From JAICLL01 sp035252155 (lineage in GTDB: Bacteria > Planctomycetota > Planctomycetia > Pirellulales > JAICIG01), in contig DATFDL010000115.1 of the NCBI GenBank assembly GCA_035252155.1, positions 1 through 12,346 of the forward strand: a stretch of 12,346 nt of DNA, in the 5' to 3' direction. How positions within the stretch are numbered: position 1 is the stretch's first letter; each line of letters begins with the position of its first letter. The notes under the pieces are model-generated. The model was not told where the DNA came from. It did not search any database and saw only the letters and a list, made by a program, of their open reading frames with translations. The translations under genes were made by a program, and so were the position numbers. Positions 6,124 to 12,346 of the stretch are shown in pieces.

Positions 6124-6981
6124 ATGCTCACGAAGATCTCGGACCGCACGCGGCTTGTCAGCGCGGCGGTTGTGGTCACCTTGCTGCTGCTCTCAGGCTC
6201 GCAGGGGGCCGAGCCCGAAAAAGGCGACGATGTGGCCGCCGAACGGCTGGAGTTCATGTTGAGCGCCGCGCGACGCTACAACGTGGCGCCGGACGACAAC
6301 CAGTCGGCACGGTGGCCGCTGCACGCCAAGCCGCTGCTGCGCTGGAGCAATCCGTTCTCGGGCGTCCGCGACGGAGTAGTCGTCATGTGGACCGACGGCG
6401 CGCGGCCGGCCATTCTGGCCCAGGTGTTTCCCGCCCAAGAAGGTCCTCTCTGGTTCATCCAATGCCAGTCGCTGGCGGCGGGCCCGTTCGCGCTGCGCGA
6501 CGACCGCCGCGCGCTATGGGAGCCCCGCGCGGAAGGAGAAAAGTTTCACCTGCTTGATGACGCCGAACCGCCGGCCGAGAGCCGCGCTAAACGATTGATG
6601 CAAATGCGCGCCCTGGGCCAGCAATTCGCCGCCTTCGACGACTTCCGGATTCGACCTACCGACGAAGAGACGACGCGCTATCCATTGCGGTTCATGACGA
6701 ATCCCATCTATCGCTATGAAACGCCCGAGCACAAAATCATCGACGGCGCCGTGTTCCCATTCGTATTGGGCACCGCTCCCGAGCTCCTCCTGGTGCTCGA
6801 AGCGCGCCAGGACGACGACGAGACACGCCACTGGGAATACCTGCTGGCGCCACTGACCGTCTGGGCCGTAGAGGTCAAGCGCGGCAACCAGACGGTGTGG
6901 AAGGTCGCCGAGCGCTTTGGTAAACATTCCGCCCGCGACGCCTACCATTCATGGGCCTTGGATGGGACCTTCGACCGTTGA
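6124..6981 (+). CDS. Exported protein of unknown function, planctomycete-type family
   Basis: The 285-residue protein begins with a Sec signal peptide (basic MLTKISDRTR, hydrophobic core LVSAAVVVTLLLL, likely cleavage after SGSQGA near residue 29). The ATG at 6124 is chosen because GAAGGA (6109-6114) sits 9 nt upstream and the signal peptide starts there; an in-frame ATG at 6052 would place 24 residues before the signal and lacks a ribosome site. The mature part has LLRWSNPFSGVRDGVVVMWT (71-90), ARPAILAQVFP, WFIQCQSLA (110-118), RLMQMRALGQQF (157-168), then PLRFMTNPIYRYE and IIDGAVFPFVLGTAPELLLV (205-224). I associate this pattern, including the RLxQMR helix and the DGAxFxFVxGTxPE strand, with paralogous secreted proteins of planctomycetes that have no assigned function. 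No enzyme motif is visible. It appears monocistronic, since the next gene is convergent. Confidence 0.8.
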   Translation: MLTKISDRTRLVSAAVVVTLLLLSGSQGAEPEKGDDVAAERLEFMLSAARRYNVAPDDNQSARWPLHAKPLLRWSNPFSGVRDGVVVMWTDGARPAILAQVFPAQEGPLWFIQCQSLAAGPFALRDDRRALWEPRAEGEKFHLLDDAEPPAESRAKRLMQMRALGQQFAAFDDFRIRPTDEETTRYPLRFMTNPIYRYETPEHKIIDGAVFPFVLGTAPELLLVLEARQDDDETRHWEYLLAPLTVWAVEVKRGNQTVWKVAERFGKHSARDAYHSWALDGTFDR

Positions 6982-7054
6982 TTCGCCGCAGGCTGCGTCG
7001 CCCGCACCGCTTCCGCCCCTTTTTGGCCACAGTCGCGCCAATCCGGTCAGCACC

Positions 7055-8521
7055 TTACTCCTCATCATCTTCCGCCGCCTGTGTGAGTACTTTGCCGATG
7101 TTCAGGCCGAGCGCCCGCAGTTTGGCCCGCAAGGTGACGCGGCTGAGACCCAAGATTTCGGCGGCCCGGGCCTGATTGCCGCCCGCCTGGTCCATGGCGC
7201 GGCGAATCACCAGCCGATCGAAATGCTCCAGGCCCCTGCGATAGAGATCGGTCTCGCCCGACGAAAGCCACGTTTCCATCAAGCGGGGCAATCGCTGCCA
7301 GTCGACCACGTCTCCCGACGCAGGCGAAGTAGTAGCCGAGCCGGTGACCGCCGCGCCGTGCAGCTCGGCGGGCAAAAACTCGGGCAGAATGGTCGGCCCG
7401 GCCGAAACGATCAACGCCTCGTGAATCACGCTTTGCAGTTCGCGCACATTGCCTGGCCACGAATACTGCTGCAAGAGCTCCAGCGCGGCTGGCGAAATCG
7501 ACTGCACCGACGTGCCGATCTGGCGGTTGTAGCGGAAGAGAAAATAGTGGGCCAACTCGGCGATGTCTTCGCGCCGCTCGCGCAACGGCGGCAGATGAAT
7601 GGTCACACCGCGCAATCGGTAATAAAGGTCTTTGCGGAAGCGTCCCTGCTCAATCAGCGCTTCGAGGTTCTGGTTGGTAGCGGCGATCACCCGCACATCA
7701 ACCGCGATGGTCTCGCTGCCGCCCAGCCGCTCGAAGCGTCCCTCTTGCAGCAATCGCAAAATCTTCGCCTGAGTGTTGGGGGCCATATCGCCCACTTCGT
7801 CCATAAACAGCGTGCCGTTGTGGCACTGCTCGAACTTCCCGACGCGCCGCCGCTCGGCGCCGGTGAAGGCCCCGCGCTCATGGCCAAACAGTTCGCTCTC
7901 CAACAGCGATTCGGGGATCGCCGAGCAATTGATGGCCAAAAACTGCGCATGGCCGCGCTGGCTATGGTGGTAGAGCGCCCGGGCGACCAGCTCCTTGCCC
8001 GTGCCGCTCTCGCCCAACACGAGCACGTTGACGTTTTGTGCGGCGACGCGGCCGATTTGCTTGCAGACCGATTGCATCGCCACGCCGCAACCTACGAGCA
8101 GATCGGGCCGGTCTTGCGGCCGATCGCCTTCTTCCAAAATGGCCGGCACGTGCATGAGCCGGCTGATGCCGAACGCCTGCTCGACCACTTGCCGCAGTTG
8201 ATGCACGTCGAGCGGCTTGACCAGATAGTCGTACGCGCCGATCTTCATCGCTTCGATCGCTGTGTCAGCGGTGCCATGGCCGGTGACAAAAATCACCAGA
8301 CTCTTCGGGTCGATTTGCCGAAGTTGGTGGAACACGTCGAGGCCCGAGCGGTGGCCCAGCCGGATGTCGAGCATAATGACATCGGGCGAATGCTCGGCTG
8401 CCAACCGCAGTCCCTCATCGGCGGTGTCGGCGGTGAGCACAGTGATCTTGCCGCCCGCAAACACCTGTTCGATGCTGTAGCGAATGTTCGGCTCGTCGTC
8501 GATGACTAGCAGCTTAAGCAC
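7055..8521 (-). CDS. NtrC-family sigma-54-dependent response regulator
   Basis: The 488-residue protein has all three NtrC domains. The receiver (1-115) has the acidic pair Asp8-Asp9, phospho-acceptor Asp52 (in MLDIRLG), Thr80 and Lys102. The AAA+ domain (about 140-375) has Walker A GESGTGKE (170-177), the sigma-54 contact loop GAFTGA (217-222), Walker B LFMDEVGDM with Asp241-Glu242, arginine-finger candidates in FRKDLYYRL, and sensor II WPGNVREL (355-362). A Fis-type helix-turn-helix closes the protein (about 445-472, GGNQARAAEILGLSRVTLRA). It should activate sigma-54 promoters when phosphorylated. The start is a GTG at 8519-8521, preceded by GAGAG, and gives a receiver of normal length. The kinase gene lies 44 bp upstream on the same strand, so this is a cognate pair. 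I found no convincing -24/-12 promoter in the window, so its targets probably lie elsewhere. Confidence 0.95.
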   Translation of the reverse strand: MLKLLVIDDEPNIRYSIEQVFAGGKITVLTADTADEGLRLAAEHSPDVIMLDIRLGHRSGLDVFHQLRQIDPKSLVIFVTGHGTADTAIEAMKIGAYDYLVKPLDVHQLRQVVEQAFGISRLMHVPAILEEGDRPQDRPDLLVGCGVAMQSVCKQIGRVAAQNVNVLVLGESGTGKELVARALYHHSQRGHAQFLAINCSAIPESLLESELFGHERGAFTGAERRRVGKFEQCHNGTLFMDEVGDMAPNTQAKILRLLQEGRFERLGGSETIAVDVRVIAATNQNLEALIEQGRFRKDLYYRLRGVTIHLPPLRERREDIAELAHYFLFRYNRQIGTSVQSISPAALELLQQYSWPGNVRELQSVIHEALIVSAGPTILPEFLPAELHGAAVTGSATTSPASGDVVDWQRLPRLMETWLSSGETDLYRRGLEHFDRLVIRRAMDQAGGNQARAAEILGLSRVTLRAKLRALGLNIGKVLTQAAEDDEE

Positions 8522-8565
8522 AAGGGTTCTCTCGGCGTTCGGTTTTTACTCTTGCATCGCACGGA

Positions 8566-10140
8566 CTAGCTCGTCGACGCTCCGGCTACAACCGGCTTGC
8601 AGACATCACCCTCGGCGGCCGGCGGGACGGTCGGTCCGTCGGCAGCCGGCAGCTCGACGGCAAACATCGCCCCGCGCACCGGCTGATTCGAGGCACTCAA
8701 TTGCCCGCCGTGCTCTTGAACAATGCGGCGGCTGATCGCCAGCCCCAAGCCAATGCCGCGCTCTTTGCTGGTGACAAACGGCTCAAAGAGCCGCTGCATT
8801 ACCGGCTCGGGTATGCCGCTGCCGGTGTCGCAAAACACGATGCGCACCAGGCCAGTCGGGGCTGTGCCGTCAGTATGCGAGTCTCTTTCGATCGCGACGC
8901 GGAGCTCACCACCTTCCGTCATGGCTTCGATCGCGTTGAGCAGCAGGTTGACGAAGACCTGGTCGAGCTGCGCCGGATCGCCGTCGACCGTCACGGGCGC
9001 CCCGCCCAGTTCTTCGCTGATGGTCACGTTGGCCTGCATCGCCCGGCCTTCGACCAGGTTCAGCGCCCGGCGCAGTGTATCGCGCACATCGTGCTTCACG
9101 CGGCGTAGCTTGGCGGGCCGGGCAAAGTCGAGCAGCTCCTGGATGGTCGTCTCCATCCGCACGATTTCTTCTTGCACGACGCGCAGGCGTTTGGCTTCGG
9201 CGGCGCGGTCCGATTCGCCCTTGCCCATCATCTGAATGAGCAACTTTACCGAAGTGAGCGGATTGCGCAGTTCGTGGGCCACGCCGGCCGCCAATTCGCC
9301 GACGGCGGCCAGCCGCTCGGCACGAAAGGCTTCGCGGCGCGTCTTCTGCAGCTCGTCGACCACCTGTTTGATGTGGCCCGACACCTCTTGCACTTGCAGT
9401 TGTAAACCCGGCAAGCTGCCCGATGCCGCTTCGGAATCGACTTCGACGCGGCCGATCTCTTGTTCCAAATCGCCGCTGACGTCTTTCAGAGTGACGCTGA
9501 TTTGCGAGATCGAGTGGTGCAGCCCTCGCGCCACCCAGATGCCCAAGAGAATGCCGAACGCCGGGCCAAGAATGACAAAACCCGTGCGCAGCATATTCAC
9601 TTTGGCCCGTAGCCGGTCGCGGCGGACGAACGATTCGTTGGTCAGCCGTTGGCCAAGCTCGAAGAGCCGTTCGCACGGTTCGGCCACCGAACGGGCTAAG
9701 TGCATCGATTCTTCGACGGTCAACGGTTCCAGCAGCTCGCCCGGTTGGCGTTGTGTCAGCCACTCGTCGATGTGGCTGCGGTAGATCTGAAATCGCTCTT
9801 CGATGGTCCGGGCAAGGGCCTTCTCTTCGATCGAGGCGCCGTCGTCTTCGACCGTGCCCAGGGCCAGCTCAAAGGCGTGTTCCAGATCGGTGGCCTCGGC
9901 GGTAAACCGCTCGTCGACCAGACCGCTTCGCTCGCCATGCTCGGCCGCTTCGAGCAACACGGCCTGCAAGCGCCAGAGGTTTTCCTGCATGGCGCCGGCC
10001 GAACGGATGGTGATGCGATTTTCTTGCACGACTTGCGTCTGCAAGTCGTCGAGCTGGGCCAGATAATGTGAGGTGGACCAGGTCACCACAATCCACAGCA
10101 GACTGACCAGTGCGGTCGGGGCGACGACTTTCTTCCACAT
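8566..10140 (-). CDS. Membrane sensor histidine kinase, NtrB/HisKA type, partner of the adjacent regulator
   Basis: The 524-residue protein has a first membrane helix at about 5-22 (VVAPTALVSLLWIVVTW), a helical periplasmic sensor (about 23-185) without a recognisable PAS or Cache motif, and a second membrane helix at about 186-204. A HAMP-like or coiled-coil linker follows. The HisKA domain has the H-box GELAAGVAHELRNPLTS with His289; the HATPase domain has the N-box VNLLLNAIEA (Asn402), the G1 box FCDTGSGI and the G2 box GIGLGLAISRRI. It should phosphorylate the regulator encoded 44 bp downstream. I place the start at the ATG 10138-10140 because it leads directly into the first membrane helix; a GTG at 10224 would add 28 residues without signal character. 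No strong ribosome site precedes the ATG. The stimulus is unknown. The helical sensor recalls four-helix-bundle ligand-binding domains, by secondary-structure impression only. Confidence 0.93.
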   Translation of the reverse strand: MWKKVVAPTALVSLLWIVVTWSTSHYLAQLDDLQTQVVQENRITIRSAGAMQENLWRLQAVLLEAAEHGERSGLVDERFTAEATDLEHAFELALGTVEDDGASIEEKALARTIEERFQIYRSHIDEWLTQRQPGELLEPLTVEESMHLARSVAEPCERLFELGQRLTNESFVRRDRLRAKVNMLRTGFVILGPAFGILLGIWVARGLHHSISQISVTLKDVSGDLEQEIGRVEVDSEAASGSLPGLQLQVQEVSGHIKQVVDELQKTRREAFRAERLAAVGELAAGVAHELRNPLTSVKLLIQMMGKGESDRAAEAKRLRVVQEEIVRMETTIQELLDFARPAKLRRVKHDVRDTLRRALNLVEGRAMQANVTISEELGGAPVTVDGDPAQLDQVFVNLLLNAIEAMTEGGELRVAIERDSHTDGTAPTGLVRIVFCDTGSGIPEPVMQRLFEPFVTSKERGIGLGLAISRRIVQEHGGQLSASNQPVRGAMFAVELPAADGPTVPPAAEGDVCKPVVAGASTS

Positions 10141-10257
10141 GGTTTCATCATATCCGGCTGAAAAATTGCCAGCAATGCGATCACCGTGTCGGGCAAAGCA
10201 CTGACTAGGACAGGTTTTTGCCACGACGGAAATCTTTTAGCCCCCGAAGGATGCAAG

Positions 10258-10286
10258 ACTTTACTAACACAGTTTGCCACCGTCAA
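10258..10286 (-). promoter_or_regulatory. Candidate promoter of the kinase-regulator operon
   Basis: Read leftward, TTGACG (10281-10286, 5 of 6) and TAAAGT (10258-10263, 4 of 6) are spaced by 17 bp. Transcription would start near 10251, about 110 nt upstream of the chosen ATG. The position in the AT-rich divergent region supports it. Confidence 0.5.
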
Positions 10287-10316
10287 AAGCCGATTAAAGC
10301 GAATGTCTACCCTAAA

Positions 10317-10345
10317 TTGACCAGATTCTGTTTGCCCGATTTAAC
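10317..10345 (+). promoter_or_regulatory. Candidate promoter of the downstream TolC-family gene
   Basis: TTGACC (10317-10322, 5 of 6) and TTTAAC (10340-10345, 4 of 6) are spaced by 17 bp. The predicted start near 10352 would leave a leader of only about 12 nt containing little more than the ribosome site, so either the leader is very short or the true promoter is further upstream. Confidence 0.4.
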
Positions 10346-10363
10346 CAAAAAAGGCTGGAAAGA

Positions 10364-12169
10364 GTGAAGTTGGCGAGGATGCGGCGAGCCAGCGAGCCAC
10401 TGATTGTTTCCATGTTTTTGATGGTCTGCGTGTCGCAGCCCTTAGCAACGAGCGCGCAGTCACGGGCTTGGCCTCAAGGGGGGACGCCTCAGCATAGGCA
10501 AATGGCGCACCTTTCCCCGCTGCGCGTTCCTGCACGGAGGCCACTCTCCGAACCGCTGGCCGCACCACAGCGCCCCGAGGCATCGCCGCTGGTTAAAACT
10601 CCGGTGCAGCTTGACCAGCCCCCGCGGCCAAGCCGAAGGTCGTCTCTTGAACTGCCGCCCCCGCCAGGGGGAGAGACTGTGGCGTTGCCGCTGCCGCCGC
10701 TTCAGCCCGGCGATCTCCGCTTTCCGATCAATCTGGCCACCGCGTTGCGTCTGGCCGACGCTCGCCCGCTGATTGTGGCCGCGGCACAGGCCAGCGCCTG
10801 GTCGGCCGAGGGCCAACTCCAGAAGGCCAACGTCCTCTGGGTTCCTTCGATCATGGGCACGGTGACGTATTTGCGGCACGACGGTCCGGTCGACTTCAAT
10901 CAGGGCATCAATGTGCCGCAAGGCGTAGGTATCTTCGGGCAACCGGCGCCCGGCGGATTTGGCAAACCCCTCAACCAAAATGTCAATTGGTTCATCGCGG
11001 GCGTCAGCTTGTACCAGGTCGTCGCCACGACCGACGCCATCTTCCAGCCCCTGGCCGCACGGCAAGAACTCAACGCCCGACGCTGGGACGTGCAGACCGC
11101 GAAAAACGACGTATTGCTGGAAGTTGCCGGATCGTACTTCAACGTGCACCGTTTTCGCGGGCAGTACGCCGGCGCGATCTACACCGTCAACGAAGGACGA
11201 AAACTGATCGCGGCGATCGACGAGCTGCGCCGCGATCTGGTGCCCGCGGTTGAGGTTGACCGTGCGCGAAATTTGCTTGCGTTCCTCGAGCAGCAAGCCG
11301 TCTCGGCCCGCGAAAAGTGGCGCGTGTCGAGCGCCGACCTGACCCAGGTGCTGCGACTCGATCCGCGCGCCGTCTGCGAGCCGCTGGAGCACGATCATCT
11401 CCAAATCACGCTCATCGATCCTTCGCGCACACTCGACAATCTGATTCCGATCGGCTTGTTGAACCGCCCCGAATTGGCCTCGCACCAGGCGCAAATCAAG
11501 GCGGCGCTGACGCGCATCCGCCAGGAAAAGATGCGCCCGTTGCTTCCCTCGATCATCCTCACCGGGTTTCAGACTCCCGGTGGCATGGCGCCTCAAGCAT
11601 CGATCTTTGGCACGGGCAGGGGCGGAAAGATGAACCTCTGGAGTTTTCGCGACGACGTCAGCGCGCAGATCGTTTGGCAATTAGACAGTTTCGGCTTCGG
11701 CAATGCCGCGTTAATCAAGAAGCGGCGCGGCGAGCAGTCGCAGGCCATAGCCAAGCTGATGCAGACGCAAGACATGGTGGCGGCGGAGGTCAATCAGGCC
11801 CAAGCTGAAGTTCAATCGGCGGCGGCGCGCGTGGCCCAGGCCGAACGCGCCCTGCGCACCGGACTGGTGACTTACCAAAAGAATTACGAGGGCCTGGGAC
11901 AAATCAAACGGTTCGGAAACATCGACGAAGTGGTTTATCGGCCGCAAGAAGTCGTCTACGCCCTCAAGCTGCTGCATCTGGCTTTTAACGAGTATTTCGA
12001 TACGGTTGCCGACTACAACACCGCGCAGTTCATGCTCTTCCACGCGCTGGGTTATCCGGCCCGCGAGATCTCGTATTTCCGTCCGCCAGGCGCGATTGTG
12101 CCGATTAACACGCAGCGGCCCACGTATTTGCCGGCAGTGGGCACCGGACCGCCGACACCCCCGCGCTGA
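10364..12169 (+). CDS. TolC-family outer-membrane efflux protein with long proline-rich N-terminal region
   Basis: The 601-residue protein starts with a signal peptide (basic MKLARMRRAS, hydrophobic LIVSMFLMVCV, likely cleavage near ATSA-QS at residue 31). A low-complexity Pro/Arg/Leu-rich stretch of about 85 residues follows (33-117, including RPSRRSSLELPPPPGG). The OEP fold then begins with FPINLATALRLADARPLIVAA (120-140), the first helix of a TolC protomer, and repeats in two halves: beta segments around YLRHDG and IILTGFQTPGG, and long Ala/Gln/Glu helices ending with YNTAQFMLFHALGYPA. The GTG at 10364 is preferred, with AAGG (10351-10354) 9 nt upstream; an in-frame ATG at 10379 lacks suitable spacing. 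The channel would connect to a pump and adaptor not seen here. The gene is divergent from the kinase operon across 223 bp, suggesting shared control. Substrate unknown. Confidence 0.9.
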   Translation: MKLARMRRASEPLIVSMFLMVCVSQPLATSAQSRAWPQGGTPQHRQMAHLSPLRVPARRPLSEPLAAPQRPEASPLVKTPVQLDQPPRPSRRSSLELPPPPGGETVALPLPPLQPGDLRFPINLATALRLADARPLIVAAAQASAWSAEGQLQKANVLWVPSIMGTVTYLRHDGPVDFNQGINVPQGVGIFGQPAPGGFGKPLNQNVNWFIAGVSLYQVVATTDAIFQPLAARQELNARRWDVQTAKNDVLLEVAGSYFNVHRFRGQYAGAIYTVNEGRKLIAAIDELRRDLVPAVEVDRARNLLAFLEQQAVSAREKWRVSSADLTQVLRLDPRAVCEPLEHDHLQITLIDPSRTLDNLIPIGLLNRPELASHQAQIKAALTRIRQEKMRPLLPSIILTGFQTPGGMAPQASIFGTGRGGKMNLWSFRDDVSAQIVWQLDSFGFGNAALIKKRRGEQSQAIAKLMQTQDMVAAEVNQAQAEVQSAAARVAQAERALRTGLVTYQKNYEGLGQIKRFGNIDEVVYRPQEVVYALKLLHLAFNEYFDTVADYNTAQFMLFHALGYPAREISYFRPPGAIVPINTQRPTYLPAVGTGPPTPPR

Positions 12170-12183
12170 TACGGAGAGCCGCC

Positions 12184-12346
12184 ATGAAAGACTTCATCCG
12201 CAACGAATCGTGTAATCGTCTACTAACCCGCATCGCGCACTCGCAGCGATTCCTGTGGAACTCGTCATCTGTAGGGAACGCCCTCTGTGGCGTTCCGTGG
12301 GGGGGCGGCGCGAGGTCCGCTCGCTCTTCGCGGAACGCCACGGAGG
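12184..12346 (+). CDS. Possible start of another gene, open to the window end
   Basis: An ATG at 12184 follows the TolC-family stop by 14 bp and has GGAG 7-10 bp upstream, so it could be the next operon gene. It stays open to the window end for 54 codons, starting MKDFIRNESCNRLLTRIAHS. I recognise no family. From about codon 30 the frame runs into an inverted-repeat element, so the translation there is probably not natural protein sequence. It may be a truncated gene, a gene interrupted by the repeat, or no gene at all. Confidence 0.25.
   Translation, partial: MKDFIRNESCNRLLTRIAHSQRFLWNSSSVGNALCGVPWGGGARSARSSRNATE
12271..12346. repeat. Inverted-repeat element, cut by the window end
   Basis: CCTCTGTGGCGTTCCG (12282-12297) and CGGAACGCCACGGAGG (12331-12346) are inverted copies matching at 15 of 16 positions, with a 33-bp GC-rich centre. 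A third arm, GGAACGCC (12275-12282), can pair with GGCGTTCC (12289-12296), so two alternative hairpins are possible. The right arm ends at the last base of the window, so the element may extend further. The GTAGGGAACGCC...GGCGTTCC wording resembles short dispersed repeats I have seen in planctomycete intergenic regions, but this is recall, not a search. Confidence 0.6.

Noticed and set aside
7025..7040. A GG-N10-GC spacing resembling a sigma-54 promoter (TGGCCACAGTCGCGCC)
   Set aside because: The -12 half does not match TTGC and there is no rightward gene behind it; it lies next to the 3' end of the regulator gene.
6917..8509. A 530-codon open frame on the plus strand opposite the response regulator gene
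   Set aside because: It is antisense to a fully recognisable NtrC-family protein, has no ribosome site, runs over the end of the secreted-protein gene, and its translation shows no family features. Long antisense frames are common in GC-rich codon-biased genes.
10141..10224. A GTG start at 10224 for the histidine kinase
   Set aside because: The added 28 residues are polar, with no signal or domain character; the ATG at 10140 leads straight into the first membrane helix.

Overview
The window looks like a piece of chromosome from a GC-rich planctomycete, most likely in or near the Pirellulales. The main reasons are a DUF1559 protein with a type IV prepilin-like N-terminus, a transthyretin-like lipoprotein beside it, a secreted protein of a type I associate with planctomycetes, and an NtrC-type regulator with its kinase. 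Taxonomy is inferred from gene content only. There is no rRNA, tRNA, CRISPR array, transposase or phage gene that I can see. Coding density is high and the genes are mostly intact.

Layout. 1-1281 (+) is the 3' part of a TolC-family outer-membrane efflux protein of the metal-efflux (CusC/CzcC-like) kind. Convergent to it, 1309-2478 (-) is a heme-free sulfite-oxidase-family molybdoenzyme with no visible export signal. Divergent from that, 2606-3720 (+) holds a DUF309 protein and a Lon substrate-binding-domain protein that overlap by ATGA. A strong GC hairpin at 3724-3755 separates this pair from a leftward block, read in the order YezD-family small protein (5722-5522), lipoprotein (5396-4887), DUF1559 protein (4829-3786). 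A near-consensus promoter lies upstream of the YezD gene, with a 17-bp direct repeat of 24-bp period laid over it.

6124-6981 (+) encodes an exported protein of unknown function. 7055-10140 (-) is a two-component pair: a membrane histidine kinase followed by a sigma-54-activating response regulator. Divergent from the kinase, 10364-12169 (+) encodes a second, longer TolC-family protein. The window ends inside an inverted-repeat element (12271-12346), into which a short reading frame beginning at 12184 runs.

How the genes may work together. The kinase/regulator pair and the second TolC gene share a 223-bp divergent promoter region, so envelope sensing linked to efflux is a reasonable but unproven hypothesis. 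The YezD-lipoprotein-DUF1559 block may be one transcript. Nothing here amounts to a clear new multi-gene system. The items most worth a second look are the direct-repeat operator-like sequence in front of the YezD gene, the uncharacterised secreted family, and the terminal repeat.
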